DNA of 64,000 nucleotides from CAVVAH01 sp963746175 (GTDB taxonomy: Bacteria; Actinomycetota; Actinomycetes; JACCUZ01). Of the stretch, positions 8,747-17,027 are shown one piece after another (the first letter of the stretch is position 1; every line of letters starts with the position of its first letter). A program made the translations under genes and the position numbers. The stretch covers positions 558,001-622,000 of the forward strand of contig CAVVAH010000001.1 in NCBI GenBank assembly GCA_963746175.1. Direction: 5' to 3'. The notes under the pieces were generated by a model that was not told the DNA's origin, ran no database searches, and saw only the letters and a program-made list of their open reading frames with translations.

Positions 8747-9292
8747 CTAGAGCGCGTGGCCGCCCATCGGGTGCGGCGAGATCTTGATCGGTGGTGCGGT
8801 CTCGCCGGCCCACTCGGCGTCGCGGATCGCCTTCAGCGCGGCCTTGCGCTGGTCCCGGTCCAGCCGGTCGATGAACAGGATGCCGTCGAGGTGGTCGGTC
8901 TCGTGCTGGACGCAGCGGGCCAGCAGCTCGGTTCCCTCGACGACCACCGGCTCGCCGTGCATGTCGAAGCCCTTCGCGACGACGCCGTAGGCGCGCACGC
9001 ACGGGAAGGCGAGCCCCGGGAACGAGAGGCAGCCCTCCTCGTCCTCCTGCTTCTCGTCGCTGAGGTCGAGGGTGGGGTTGACCAGGTGGCCGAGCACGTC
9101 GTCGACGTAGTAGGTGAACACCCGCAGCCCGACGCCGATCTGCGGTGCCGCCAGCCCGACGCCGGGAGCCTCCAGCATGGTGTCCTCGAGGTCCTTGACC
9201 AGCGTGCGCAGCTCCTTGTCGAAGTCGACCACCGGCTCCGCGGGGGTGCGCAGGACGGGGTCGCCGAAGAGCCGGATCGGCTGGAGGGGCAC
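8747..9292 (-). CDS. def: Peptide deformylase
   Basis: Metalloenzyme removing the formyl group from new proteins. 181 aa with all three motifs: GVGLAAPQIG, EEGCLSFPG (metal Cys) and QHETDHLDG (HExxH metal and catalytic residues). Reads from an ATG at 9292 and is followed by fmt. Confidence 0.97.
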   Translation of the reverse strand: MPLQPIRLFGDPVLRTPAEPVVDFDKELRTLVKDLEDTMLEAPGVGLAAPQIGVGLRVFTYYVDDVLGHLVNPTLDLSDEKQEDEEGCLSFPGLAFPCVRAYGVVAKGFDMHGEPVVVEGTELLARCVQHETDHLDGILFIDRLDRDQRKAALKAIRDAEWAGETAPPIKISPHPMGGHAL

Positions 9293-9340
9293 GGCGGTGA
9301 GCTCCTTCGAGCTGGCTGGGACGGCGGGCGGCGGTCCAGT

Positions 9341-10000
9341 CTACGGCGCGCCGCCGGCTCGTCCCGGCAGGTCCGCGAGCAGGCCGAGCTGCTGGAGGTC
9401 CGTACGCAGCCGGTGCGCGTCGTGGAACCGCAGGGCGACCAGCCCGGCGGTCGCGGCCGCCGCCACGTTGCGCGGCGCGTCGTCGACGAAGACGGTGCGT
9501 GCCGGGTCGAGCCGGTAGCGGTCGAGGACCAGCCGGAAGACCGCGAGGTCGGGCTTCGCCAGCCGCTCCTCCCCCGACACCACGACGCCCTCGAACAACG
9601 ACAGGAAGGCGAACATCGCCCGGGCGTGCGGGAACGTCTCGGCCGACCAGTTGGTCAGCGCGAGCAGCCGGACGCCCGCGGCGTGCAGGTCGCGGAGCAG
9701 CTCGACGGTGCCGGGGACCTCGCCGCCGAGGGTCTCGCGGAACCGCTCGGGGTACGCCGCCAGCAGCTCGGCCCGGTGCGGGAAGCGGGCGGCGTGCTCG
9801 GCGACCGCGTCGGCCCAGGGGGCCCCCGCGTCGGCGCGGTAGTTCCACGTCGAGAAGTCGACCTCGGTGAGGAAGTCCTCGACCTCGTCCTCGGGCAGCA
9901 GCTGCCGGTAGAGGTAGCGCGGGTCCCAGTCGACGAGCACGCCGCCGAGGTCGAAGACGACGGTCGTGGGCACGGCCGACGGCGCCGGGCTGCTGCTCAT
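9341..10000 (-). CDS. HAD-superfamily hydrolase, YihX-like (subfamily IA)
   Basis: Predicted sugar-phosphate phosphatase; the substrate cannot be told from sequence. 219 aa. Motif I is VFDLGGVLVDWD, the DxGG form seen in YihX-like glucose-1-phosphatases. Motif II is LLALTNWS, the motif III lysine is in EERLAKPDLAVFR, and motif IV is TVFVDDAPRNVAAA. The ATG at 10000 overlaps the priA stop (ATGA). It stands between priA and def without an obvious pathway link. Confidence 0.85.
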   Translation of the reverse strand: MSSSPAPSAVPTTVVFDLGGVLVDWDPRYLYRQLLPEDEVEDFLTEVDFSTWNYRADAGAPWADAVAEHAARFPHRAELLAAYPERFRETLGGEVPGTVELLRDLHAAGVRLLALTNWSAETFPHARAMFAFLSLFEGVVVSGEERLAKPDLAVFRLVLDRYRLDPARTVFVDDAPRNVAAAATAGLVALRFHDAHRLRTDLQQLGLLADLPGRAGGAP

Positions 10001-12075
10001 GCGATCTCCAGCGGGTCGACCTGGAGCCGGACCGAGCCGGCCTCCTTGTGGGCGCTGCGCACCCCGGCCGCGGCCTTGAGGGCCGCCACCGTGGCGGCAC
10101 CCTGGCCACGCGGGGCCCGGACGAGCAGCCGCTCCTGGTCACGGTGGTCCGGCCCGGCCGGCACCGGGCCCAGCAGCTCGGCGTCCGGCGGCAGCTGGAC
10201 GGCGGCCAGGAAGCCGGCCAGGGCGTCCGGGGTGCCGGTGAGCGAGGCCATCCGTGCCTCCGGCGGCAGGCGCAGCCCGGCCCGCTCGCCCAGCTCGCGG
10301 TCGGCGAAGCCGCTCTGGTCCCAACGGACCAGTGCCTGCACGGCGGGAGCAGCGGCGTCCGCCAGCAGCACCACCGTGCCGCCGTCGGGGGCGGGTCGAA
10401 CCAGGGCGGCGGCCGTCGTCCACCGGCGCAGTGCCTCCTCGGCGGCGCGCAGGTCGGGCCGGCCCAGCAGCGCCCACCCGTCGAGGAGCAGCGCCGCGGC
10501 GTAGCCGGTGTCGGCGACCGGCTCGGCTCCCGGGGTGGCCACGACGAGGGCGGGCTCCGGCCCGACCCGCTCGAGGACGGGTGCACTTCCGCCGCTGGAC
10601 CGGACCGGGACCCGGGGGAACGCCCGGCCGAGCTCCTCGGCGGTGCGCCCCGACCCGACGACGGTCGCCCGCAGCCGGCGGCCGTCGCAGGACGGGCAGG
10701 CCCAGCCCGTCGCGACCACCCCGCACCAGCGGCAGGCCGGCGGGCGCTCGGTGCCGCCGGTCGCGAGCGGCCCGCGGCAGGCGTCGCAGCGGGCCGGCGC
10801 CCGGCAGGTGGCGCAGGCCAGCCCGGGCAGGTAGCCGGTGCGCGGCACCTGGACGAGGACCGGCCCGGTCTCCAGCCCGGTCCGCGCCGCCCGCCACGCC
10901 TGGGTGGGGAGCCGCGCGCCGCGGACCCCGGCCTCGGCCGGGTGGTCGGTGCCCGGGTCGGCGACGACGTGTGGCGCGGTCCGGCGTACGACGTCGCGCG
11001 TCGCGGCGACCGACCGGGCCCAGCCGGAGCGGACCAGCGCGGCGCCCTCGGCGGTGCGGGCCAGTCCGCCGACCACGAGGCTGGCGCCCTCCTGCGTGCT
11101 GCGCAGCCCGAGCACGACCCGGACGTGGGGGTACGGCGCCCGCGGCTCCGCGTGCAGGTCGTCGCCGTCGTCCCAGACGACCGCGAGCCCGAGGTCGCGG
11201 ACCGGGGCGAACATCGCCGCCCGGGTGCCGACCACGGCGCGCACCTCGCCGCGGCGGACCTTGAGCCAGCGGCGGTAGCGGGCGGCCGGCCCCGTCTCGG
11301 CGGACAGCACGACGTGCCGGTCGGCGCCGAGCAGGCCGGTGAGCGCGCTGTCGACCCGGCCGACGTCGCGGTGGTCGGGGACCACGACGAGGGCACCTCG
11401 GCCGGCAGCCAGCGCGGTGCCGACCAGGGCGGCGACCTCCGCGGGCCAGCCTGGTCCGGGCAGCGATGACCAGACGGCACGGACGGTGGCGCCGGCGTGG
11501 ACCGCGTCGAGCAGCGCGACGCCGTGCTCGTACCGGCTCCAACCGCCCGGCTCGGGCCGGGTCGGGGGCGCGTGGTCGGGCTCCGGAGTGGGCTCGGCCT
11601 GCTCGACCCGCGCGTGCCGCGGCGGCACCGCCAGCCGCAGCACGTCGGCCAGCGTGCCGGCGTAGCGGTCGGCCACCGCGCGCGCCAGCCGCAGCACCTC
11701 GGGGGTGAGCACCGTCTCGGGCGAGACGACCCGCTCGAGGAACGCCAGCCGGCCCTCGTGCGAGGTGCCGGCCGCCCGTTCGACGACGAAGCCGTCGACG
11801 AGGCGGCCGGAGAAGCGCACCCGGACCCGCACACCCGGCTGCGCGGCCTCGGCGAGCTCGGCCGGCACCTGGAAGTCGAACGGGCGGTCGAGGTGCGGCA
11901 GACCCACGTCGACGGCCACCCGGGCGACCGGCAGCTCGGCGGCCGGCATCCGCGGCGGCTTCGGCGGCCGGCTCCGCGCCGAGCGCGCGGCCGACCTCGC
12001 GGTGGCTCGCGGCGAGGACCGCAGCAGCGCCAGCTGCTCCCCGTCGTCGTCCGGCGCCTCGCTCACACCGCCCAT
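9997..12075 (-). CDS. priA: PriA-like primosomal protein N', helicase-degenerate actinobacterial type
   Basis: Replication-restart protein family. 692 aa from the ATG at 12075, which follows a GGGGGAG ribosome binding site; an upstream ATG at 12096 is less likely. The N-terminal 3'-DNA-binding domain is recognisable (VDVGLPHLDRPFDFQVPAEL). The zinc region has paired cysteines (CATCRAPARCDAC, then CRWCG and CPSC). Walker A is absent: where GxGKT is expected the protein reads VWSSLPGPGWP. Walker B reads VVWDDGDD instead of DEEH. This loss is known for actinobacterial PriA, so the protein is probably a DNA-binding loader without helicase activity. Its stop overlaps the HAD gene start. Confidence 0.9.
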   Translation of the reverse strand: MGGVSEAPDDDGEQLALLRSSPRATARSAARSARSRPPKPPRMPAAELPVARVAVDVGLPHLDRPFDFQVPAELAEAAQPGVRVRVRFSGRLVDGFVVERAAGTSHEGRLAFLERVVSPETVLTPEVLRLARAVADRYAGTLADVLRLAVPPRHARVEQAEPTPEPDHAPPTRPEPGGWSRYEHGVALLDAVHAGATVRAVWSSLPGPGWPAEVAALVGTALAAGRGALVVVPDHRDVGRVDSALTGLLGADRHVVLSAETGPAARYRRWLKVRRGEVRAVVGTRAAMFAPVRDLGLAVVWDDGDDLHAEPRAPYPHVRVVLGLRSTQEGASLVVGGLARTAEGAALVRSGWARSVAATRDVVRRTAPHVVADPGTDHPAEAGVRGARLPTQAWRAARTGLETGPVLVQVPRTGYLPGLACATCRAPARCDACRGPLATGGTERPPACRWCGVVATGWACPSCDGRRLRATVVGSGRTAEELGRAFPRVPVRSSGGSAPVLERVGPEPALVVATPGAEPVADTGYAAALLLDGWALLGRPDLRAAEEALRRWTTAAALVRPAPDGGTVVLLADAAAPAVQALVRWDQSGFADRELGERAGLRLPPEARMASLTGTPDALAGFLAAVQLPPDAELLGPVPAGPDHRDQERLLVRAPRGQGAATVAALKAAAGVRSAHKEAGSVRLQVDPLEIA

Positions 12076-12158
12076 CCCACCACTCCCCCGGGACACGGCT
12101 CGCGGGTCGGTGGGCGACCGGCCCTGTCCCGCCGTCGGTCGCGCGAGCCCTGGATCCG

Positions 12159-12210
12159 GTGATCATGAAGGCTTTCCTACGCACTTGCGTACAAGAACCT
12201 TCATGATCAC
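12159..12210. repeat. Palindromic repeat, GTGATCATG family, copy 2 (nested hairpin)
   Basis: Outer arms GTGATCATGAAGG (12159-12171) and CCTTCATGATCAC (12198-12210) are a perfect 13-bp inverted repeat. Inside lies a second palindrome, TACGCA-CT-TGCGTA. The outer arm shares GTGATCATG with the element at 6353-6388. It is in the 261-bp metK-priA gap, in which I see no gene. REP- or MITE-like; no transposase is nearby. Confidence 0.8.
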
Positions 12211-12336
12211 GGGACTGTCGGCCGCGGACGGCGAGCAGCCCACACCCTCCTCCGAAGCCGTCCGACCTCAGCGCACGACGGCGGGTCCGGCGATCCCGGG
12301 GCTCAGCGAGGCAGCCGCGCCCAGGACGGCGAGGGA

Positions 12337-13533
12337 TCAGGCGGAGGCGGCGGCCTGGAGTGCGTCGACGCGGTCGGTGCGCTCCCAGGTGAAGTCCGGC
12401 AGCTCCCGGCCGAAGTGGCCGTACGCCGCGGTCCGGGCGTAGATCGGCCGGAGCAGGTCGAGGTCGCGGATGATCGCGGCCGGCCGCAGGTCGAAGACCG
12501 ACACGACGGCGTCCTGGATGACGCCGGGCGCCACCGTCTCGGTGCCGAAGGTCTCGACGAACAGGCCGACGGGGTGCGCCTTGCCGATCGCGTAGGCGAC
12601 CTGCACCTCGCAGCGGCGGGCCAGGCCCGCGGCCACGACGTTCTTGGCGACCCAGCGCATGGCGTAGGCGGCGGACCGGTCGACCTTGGACGGGTCCTTG
12701 CCGGAGAACGCGCCGCCGCCGTGGCGGGCCATGCCGCCGTAGGTGTCGACGATGATCTTGCGGCCGGTGAGACCGGCGTCGCCCATCGGGCCGCCCACCT
12801 CGAACCGGCCGGTCGGGTTCACCAGGAGCCGGAAGCCGGAGGTGTCGATGTCGACGCCGTCGAGCACCGGCTTGACGACCTGCTCGGCGATGTCGGGCTG
12901 GAGCATCGACTCGAGGCCGATGTCGGACGCGTGCTGGCTGGAGACGACCACGGTGTCGAGGCGGACCGCGCGGTCGCCGTCGTACTCGATGGTGACCTGG
13001 GTCTTGCCGTCCGGGCGCAGGTACGGCACGGCGCCGTCCTTGCGCACCGCGGTCAGCTGCTGGGCCAGCCGGTGCGCGAGGTGGATCGGCAGCGGCATGA
13101 GCTCGGGGGTGTCGTCACAGGCGTAGCCGAACATCAGGCCCTGGTCGCCGGCGCCCTGGCGGTCCAGCGGGTCCTCGACGGACTCACCGGTGCGCGCCTC
13201 GTAGGCGGCGTCGACGCCCTGCGCGATGTCCGCGGACTGCGCGCCGATCGAGACCGAGACGCCGCAGGAGTGGCCGTCGAAGCCCTTGGCCGAGGAGTCG
13301 TAGCCGATCTCCAGGATCCGCTCGCGGACGATGCCCGCGACGTCGGCGTACGCCGAGGTGGTGACCTCGCCGGCGACGTGCACCTGGCCGGTGGTGATCA
13401 TCGTCTCGACCGCGACGCGGCTGGCCCGGTCCTCGGTGAGCAGGGCGTCGAGGATGGAGTCGCTGATCTGGTCGGCGATCTTGTCCGGGTGGCCCTCGGT
13501 GACGGACTCCGAGGTGAACAGGCGGCGAGACAC
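12337..13533 (-). CDS. metK: S-adenosylmethionine synthetase
   Basis: Makes SAM from methionine and ATP. 398 aa, full length. Motifs: SESVTEGHPDKIADQISDS at the N-terminus, DRQGAGDQGLMFGYAC and the phosphate-binding GGGAFSGKDPSKVDRSAAY. The GTG start at 13533 has AGGAG six nt upstream. Its product feeds the SAM-dependent enzymes of the cell, rsmB among them. No SAM riboswitch is visible upstream. Confidence 0.98.
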   Translation of the reverse strand: MSRRLFTSESVTEGHPDKIADQISDSILDALLTEDRASRVAVETMITTGQVHVAGEVTTSAYADVAGIVRERILEIGYDSSAKGFDGHSCGVSVSIGAQSADIAQGVDAAYEARTGESVEDPLDRQGAGDQGLMFGYACDDTPELMPLPIHLAHRLAQQLTAVRKDGAVPYLRPDGKTQVTIEYDGDRAVRLDTVVVSSQHASDIGLESMLQPDIAEQVVKPVLDGVDIDTSGFRLLVNPTGRFEVGGPMGDAGLTGRKIIVDTYGGMARHGGGAFSGKDPSKVDRSAAYAMRWVAKNVVAAGLARRCEVQVAYAIGKAHPVGLFVETFGTETVAPGVIQDAVVSVFDLRPAAIIRDLDLLRPIYARTAAYGHFGRELPDFTWERTDRVDALQAAASA

Positions 13534-13634
13534 GGAACTCCTAGACGGTTCGGGACCGGCGCGGCGGTGGCCAGCCGGTGGGGCTGGGCGAGTCTACCGG
13601 GCGGGTGTCACGCCCCTGGCGTCCGTGAGACAGG

Positions 13635-14873
13635 TCACGGGGCCGGCCAGCGCGCCTGGACCAGGTCCCAGACCACATCGGCGAGCGCTTCCTTGGGCCC
13701 GAACGGCACGGCGGTCTCGGAACCGTCGGCACCGAGCACCACGGCGGCGTTGTCCGCGCCCTCGAAGCCGGTCGGGTGACCCGCCGCGCCGACCTCGTTG
13801 ACCACGAGCAGGTCGGCGCCCTTGGTCGCGAGCTTGGCCCGGCCGTGCGTGAGGGCGTCGCCGTCCGCGTCACCGGTCTCGGCGGCGAACCCGACCACGA
13901 CCTGGCCGTCGCGGGCGCGCGGGGCGCGGGCGACCTCCGCCAGCACGTCGGTGGTGCGCACCAGCGCGACCGCGGCCGGCTCGTCCGACCCGCCCTTCTT
14001 GATCTTCGTGTCGCGGGTGTCGCGGGGCCGGAAGTCGGCCACCGCGGCCGCCATGACGATCGCGTCGGCCGTGGTCGCGGCCTTGAGCACGGCCTCCCGC
14101 AGCTGATCCGCCGACACCACCGGCACGACGGTCACCCCCGCCGGGTCGGGCAGTGCGACGTTGGCGGCGACGAGGGTCACCTGGGCACCCCGCGCGGCGG
14201 CCGTGGTGGCGAGCGCCCAGCCCTGTCGGCCGGACGAGCGGTTGCCGAGGAACCGGACCGGGTCGAGGTGCTCGCGGGTGCCGCCGGCCGACACGACGAC
14301 GTGGCGACCCTCGAGGTCGCGTGCCGCGGTCCGGCCGGCCAGCGCGCGCACGGCGGCCGCGAAGATCTCCGCGGGCTCGGGCAGCCGGCCGGGCCCGGTG
14401 TCGGCGCCGGTGAGCCGGCCGGAGGCCGGGTCGAGCACCTGCACGCCCCGGGACCGGAGGGTCGCGACGTTGGCCTGGGTGGCCGGGTGCAGCCACATCT
14501 CGGTGTGCATCGCCGGCGCCATGAGGACCGGGCAGCGGGCGGTGAGCAGCGTGCTGGTGAGCAGGTCGTCGGCGAGCCCGGTGGCCGCCCGGGCCAGCAG
14601 GTCGGCCGTGGCGGGGGCGACGACGACAAGGTCGGCCTCCTGGCCGATCCGGACGTGCGGGACCTGGTGGACGTCGTCCCAGACCTCGGTCGTGACCGGG
14701 TGCCCGGACAGCGCCGCCCAGGTCGGCGCTCCGACGAACTCCAGCGCGGCGCGGGTGGGCACCACGCGGACGTCGTGACCGCTCTCGGTGAGCCGCCGCA
14801 GCAGGTCGGCGACCTTGTACGCCGCGATGCCGCCACCGACCCCGAGCACCACGCGAGGGCGGTCGGCGGTCAT
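13635..14873 (-). CDS. coaBC: CoaBC: phosphopantothenoylcysteine synthetase / decarboxylase
   Basis: Two consecutive steps of coenzyme A synthesis. 412 aa. The N-terminal flavoprotein decarboxylase has GVGGGIAAYKVADLLRRL, the active-site PAMHTEMWLHPA and the ASGRL loop. The C-terminal CTP-dependent ligase has VVSAGGTREHLDPVRFLGN, AAVADFRP and the lysines in TKIKKGG. ATG at 14873. Adjacent to rpoZ and gmk as in most actinobacteria. Confidence 0.96.
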   Translation of the reverse strand: MTADRPRVVLGVGGGIAAYKVADLLRRLTESGHDVRVVPTRAALEFVGAPTWAALSGHPVTTEVWDDVHQVPHVRIGQEADLVVVAPATADLLARAATGLADDLLTSTLLTARCPVLMAPAMHTEMWLHPATQANVATLRSRGVQVLDPASGRLTGADTGPGRLPEPAEIFAAAVRALAGRTAARDLEGRHVVVSAGGTREHLDPVRFLGNRSSGRQGWALATTAAARGAQVTLVAANVALPDPAGVTVVPVVSADQLREAVLKAATTADAIVMAAAVADFRPRDTRDTKIKKGGSDEPAAVALVRTTDVLAEVARAPRARDGQVVVGFAAETGDADGDALTHGRAKLATKGADLLVVNEVGAAGHPTGFEGADNAAVVLGADGSETAVPFGPKEALADVVWDLVQARWPAP

Positions 14874-14898
14874 GGCGGTGTGCGACGGCCCGTGGCCG

Positions 14899-15165
14899 TC
14901 AGGCCTGGTCGATCTTCTCGTAGCCGAGCATGCCGCTGTTGATCTCGCGCATGGCGATCGAGAGCGGCTTCTCGTGCACGTGGGTCTCGACCAGGGGGCC
15001 GACGTACTCGAGCAGGCCCTCGCCGAGCTGGGAGTAGTAGGCGTTGATCTGGCGGGCCCGCTTGGCGGCGTAGATCACCAGGCTGTACTTGGAGTCGGTC
15101 GCGGCCAGCAGCTCGTCGATCGGCGGGTTGGTGATGCCCTCAGGCGCGGCAGCGGTGCCGGACAC
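14899..15165 (-). CDS. rpoZ: RNA polymerase omega subunit
   Basis: Small subunit that stabilises beta-prime in RNA polymerase. 88 aa from the GTG at 15165. Family residues: PPIDELLAATDSKYSLVIYA, KRARQINAYYSQLGEGLLEY and EKPLSIAMREI. I chose 15165 because GGGAAGG lies upstream at good spacing and the conserved part begins close behind. A longer in-frame start at 15243 would overlap gmk and adds nothing conserved. Confidence 0.95.
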   Translation of the reverse strand: MSGTAAAPEGITNPPIDELLAATDSKYSLVIYAAKRARQINAYYSQLGEGLLEYVGPLVETHVHEKPLSIAMREINSGMLGYEKIDQA

Positions 15166-15226
15166 GGTGATGCCTTCCCTCGATGGTTCGTGGGTGGTGC
15201 GGTCGCGCCGCACGCGCGAGCCGGGA

Positions 15227-15808
15227 TCAGTCCCCGGGCGCAACCGCCAAGGCTACCAGGCGGGTCGCGATCTCCTCGACGTCCGTGTTGACCAGCGTGA
15301 GGTCGAACTCCCCCTCCGCCGCGAGCTCCTCGCGGGCCAGCGCCAGCCGCTTCTCGACGACCTCCGGCGGCTCGGTGCCGCGGCCCGTCAGCCGGCGGAC
15401 CAGCTCGTCCCAGGTCGGCGGCGCCAGGAAGACGAGCAGCGCCTCGGGCAGCTGGGCGCGGACCTGCCGGGCCCCCTGGATCTCGATCTCCAGGATCACC
15501 GGGTTGCCGGCGGCCAGGTGGTCGAGCACGGGCTGCCGCGGGGTGCCGTAGCGGTGGCCCGCGAACTCGGCATGCTCGAGAAGCCCCCCGCTCTCGACGA
15601 GCTCCTGGAACTGCTGCCGGCTGACGAACCGGTAGTGCACGCCGTCGACCTCGCCGGGCCGCGGGAACCGGGTCGTCGCCGACACGGACAGCCAGACCTC
15701 GGGGTGCCGGCCCCGCAAGGCCTTGACGACGGTGCTCTTTCCGACCCCGGACGGGCCGGAGAGGACGACGAGCCGCGGACCGGCGCTCGCGTCACCGGTG
15801 GGGCTCAG
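15227..15808 (-). CDS. gmk: Guanylate kinase, apparently from a CTG start
   Basis: Phosphorylates GMP to GDP. The P-loop SGPSGVGKSTVVKAL is at the N-terminus, followed by SVSATTRFPRPGEVDGVHY, EHAEFAGHRYGTP and ILEIEIQGARQV, all family signatures. There is no ATG, GTG or TTG in frame upstream of the P-loop before the mihF stop. The only plausible start is the CTG at 15808, overlapping the mihF TGA as CTGA, in the place where ATGA or GTGA is usual. That gives 193 aa, a normal length. A TTG at 15721 would lose the P-loop. An unseen indel could also explain the missing start. Confidence 0.93.
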   Translation of the reverse strand: MSPTGDASAGPRLVVLSGPSGVGKSTVVKALRGRHPEVWLSVSATTRFPRPGEVDGVHYRFVSRQQFQELVESGGLLEHAEFAGHRYGTPRQPVLDHLAAGNPVILEIEIQGARQVRAQLPEALLVFLAPPTWDELVRRLTGRGTEPPEVVEKRLALAREELAAEGEFDLTLVNTDVEEIATRLVALAVAPGD

Positions 15809-16134
15809 GCGGAGCCGCCGAACTCCCGCTCGAGGGCGGCGAGCTGCTGGGTGCCGAGGCCGCGGACCCGACGGCTCTCGGAGATGCCGATCTCCTCCAT
15901 GATCTTGCGCGCCCGGACCTTGCCGACCCCGGGCAGCGACTCGAGCACGGACGCGACCTTCATCTTGCCGACGATCTCGTTGCCGCCCTCACGGCTGCCC
16001 TCCTTGAGCACCTCGATCAACGAGGCGCCGGAGTGCTTCAACCGGTTCTTCACCGCAGCCCGCTCCCGCCGTGCGATCGCAGCCTTCTCGAGGGCTGCTG
16101 CCCTCTGCTCGGGGGTCAACGGGGGCAGTGCCAC
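15805..16134 (-). CDS. mihF: Integration host factor, actinobacterial type (mIHF/sIHF)
   Basis: Nucleoid-associated protein that binds and bends DNA and in mycobacteria supports phage L5 integration. 109 aa. An N-terminal basic helix (EKAAIARRERAAVKNRLKHS) precedes the helix-turn region and the helix-hairpin-helix LPGVGKVRARKIMEEIGI. Encoded between pyrF and gmk, the conserved actinobacterial position. Its TGA overlaps the presumed gmk start. Confidence 0.96.
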   Translation of the reverse strand: MALPPLTPEQRAAALEKAAIARRERAAVKNRLKHSGASLIEVLKEGSREGGNEIVGKMKVASVLESLPGVGKVRARKIMEEIGISESRRVRGLGTQQLAALEREFGGSA

Positions 16135-16182
16135 GAGAGGTCACCTCGGCGTCGGAGCATGCGGACGGAACGAGTCAGGAAC

Positions 16183-17010
16183 CTAGCGACTGGCTGCCCC
16201 GCCTAGCAATGCGGGGCAGGCCTTCACGGACGGAAATGGCCGATCGACCGAGTCAGTCAGGGCCGGAAGTCGTTGTGCTGCAACAGATGCCGGAGTCGAC
16301 CTCAGGTCGACGGAGAGGTCCTGAGCGATGTCGACGAGAGCCGCGGCCGCAGCCGCGACGTCGTCGGCCCCGGTGAGCGGCCGGCCGATGACGAGCAGGT
16401 CGGCACCGTCCGCCATCGCCTGCTCCGGTGTCGCGACCCGCGCCTGGTCGCCCGGTGTCCCACCTGCTGGTCGCACTCCCGGTGTGATCAGCGTGATGCC
16501 CGCACCCACCTCGAGACGGACGTCGGCGACCTCGAGCGGCGAGCACACGAGCGCCCGCGCACCACCCTCGACCGCGAGCACCGCCAGCCGGCGTACGGCG
16601 TCGCGCGGGGTGTCGGCGAACCCGATCGCCGCCAGCTGCTCGGGTGACAGGGACGTGAGGACGGTGACACCGACGACCTTCGTGGCGGGCAGCACCTCGG
16701 CGGCCGCACGCACCATGTCCGGACCGCCGCTGGCGTGCACGGTGAGGTACGTCGGTGCGAGCTCGGCGACCGCTCGCGCGGCACCGGCGACCGTGTTCGG
16801 GATGTCGTGGAGCTTGAGGTCGAGGAACACGTCGCGACCGCCGCTGGCCTCCCGGCACTTCACGACCGCGTCGTGGCCGTGCCGCAGGAACAGCTCGAGG
16901 CCGACCTTGACCGTGCTCACGTAAGGACCCGCAGCCGCGGCCCAGGAGACGGCGGTCTCGAGGTCGGACGTGTCGAGGGCGACGGCCACGGGCGCGGCAG
17001 CGGAAGTCAT
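16183..17010 (-). CDS. pyrF: Orotidine 5'-phosphate decarboxylase
   Basis: Last step to UMP. 275 aa. Substrate and catalytic residues: VALDTSDLETA at the start, the Lys-Asp centre in VFLDLKLHDIPNTV, TVHASGGPDM, and ITPGVRP with the phosphate-binding VIGRPLTGADD near the C-terminus. About 35 residues follow the barrel and show no conserved feature. Starts 17 nt after the pyrD stop; last gene of the pyr operon. Confidence 0.96.
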   Translation of the reverse strand: MTSAAAPVAVALDTSDLETAVSWAAAAGPYVSTVKVGLELFLRHGHDAVVKCREASGGRDVFLDLKLHDIPNTVAGAARAVAELAPTYLTVHASGGPDMVRAAAEVLPATKVVGVTVLTSLSPEQLAAIGFADTPRDAVRRLAVLAVEGGARALVCSPLEVADVRLEVGAGITLITPGVRPAGGTPGDQARVATPEQAMADGADLLVIGRPLTGADDVAAAAAALVDIAQDLSVDLRSTPASVAAQRLPALTDSVDRPFPSVKACPALLGGAASR

Positions 17011-17027
17011 CGGGTGAGGGTGCTCCT

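Noticed and set aside
6440..10504. Very long open frame on the plus strand opposite rsmB-fmt-def-priA
   Set aside because: It is antisense to four recognised genes; its residue make-up is that of a high-GC shadow frame.
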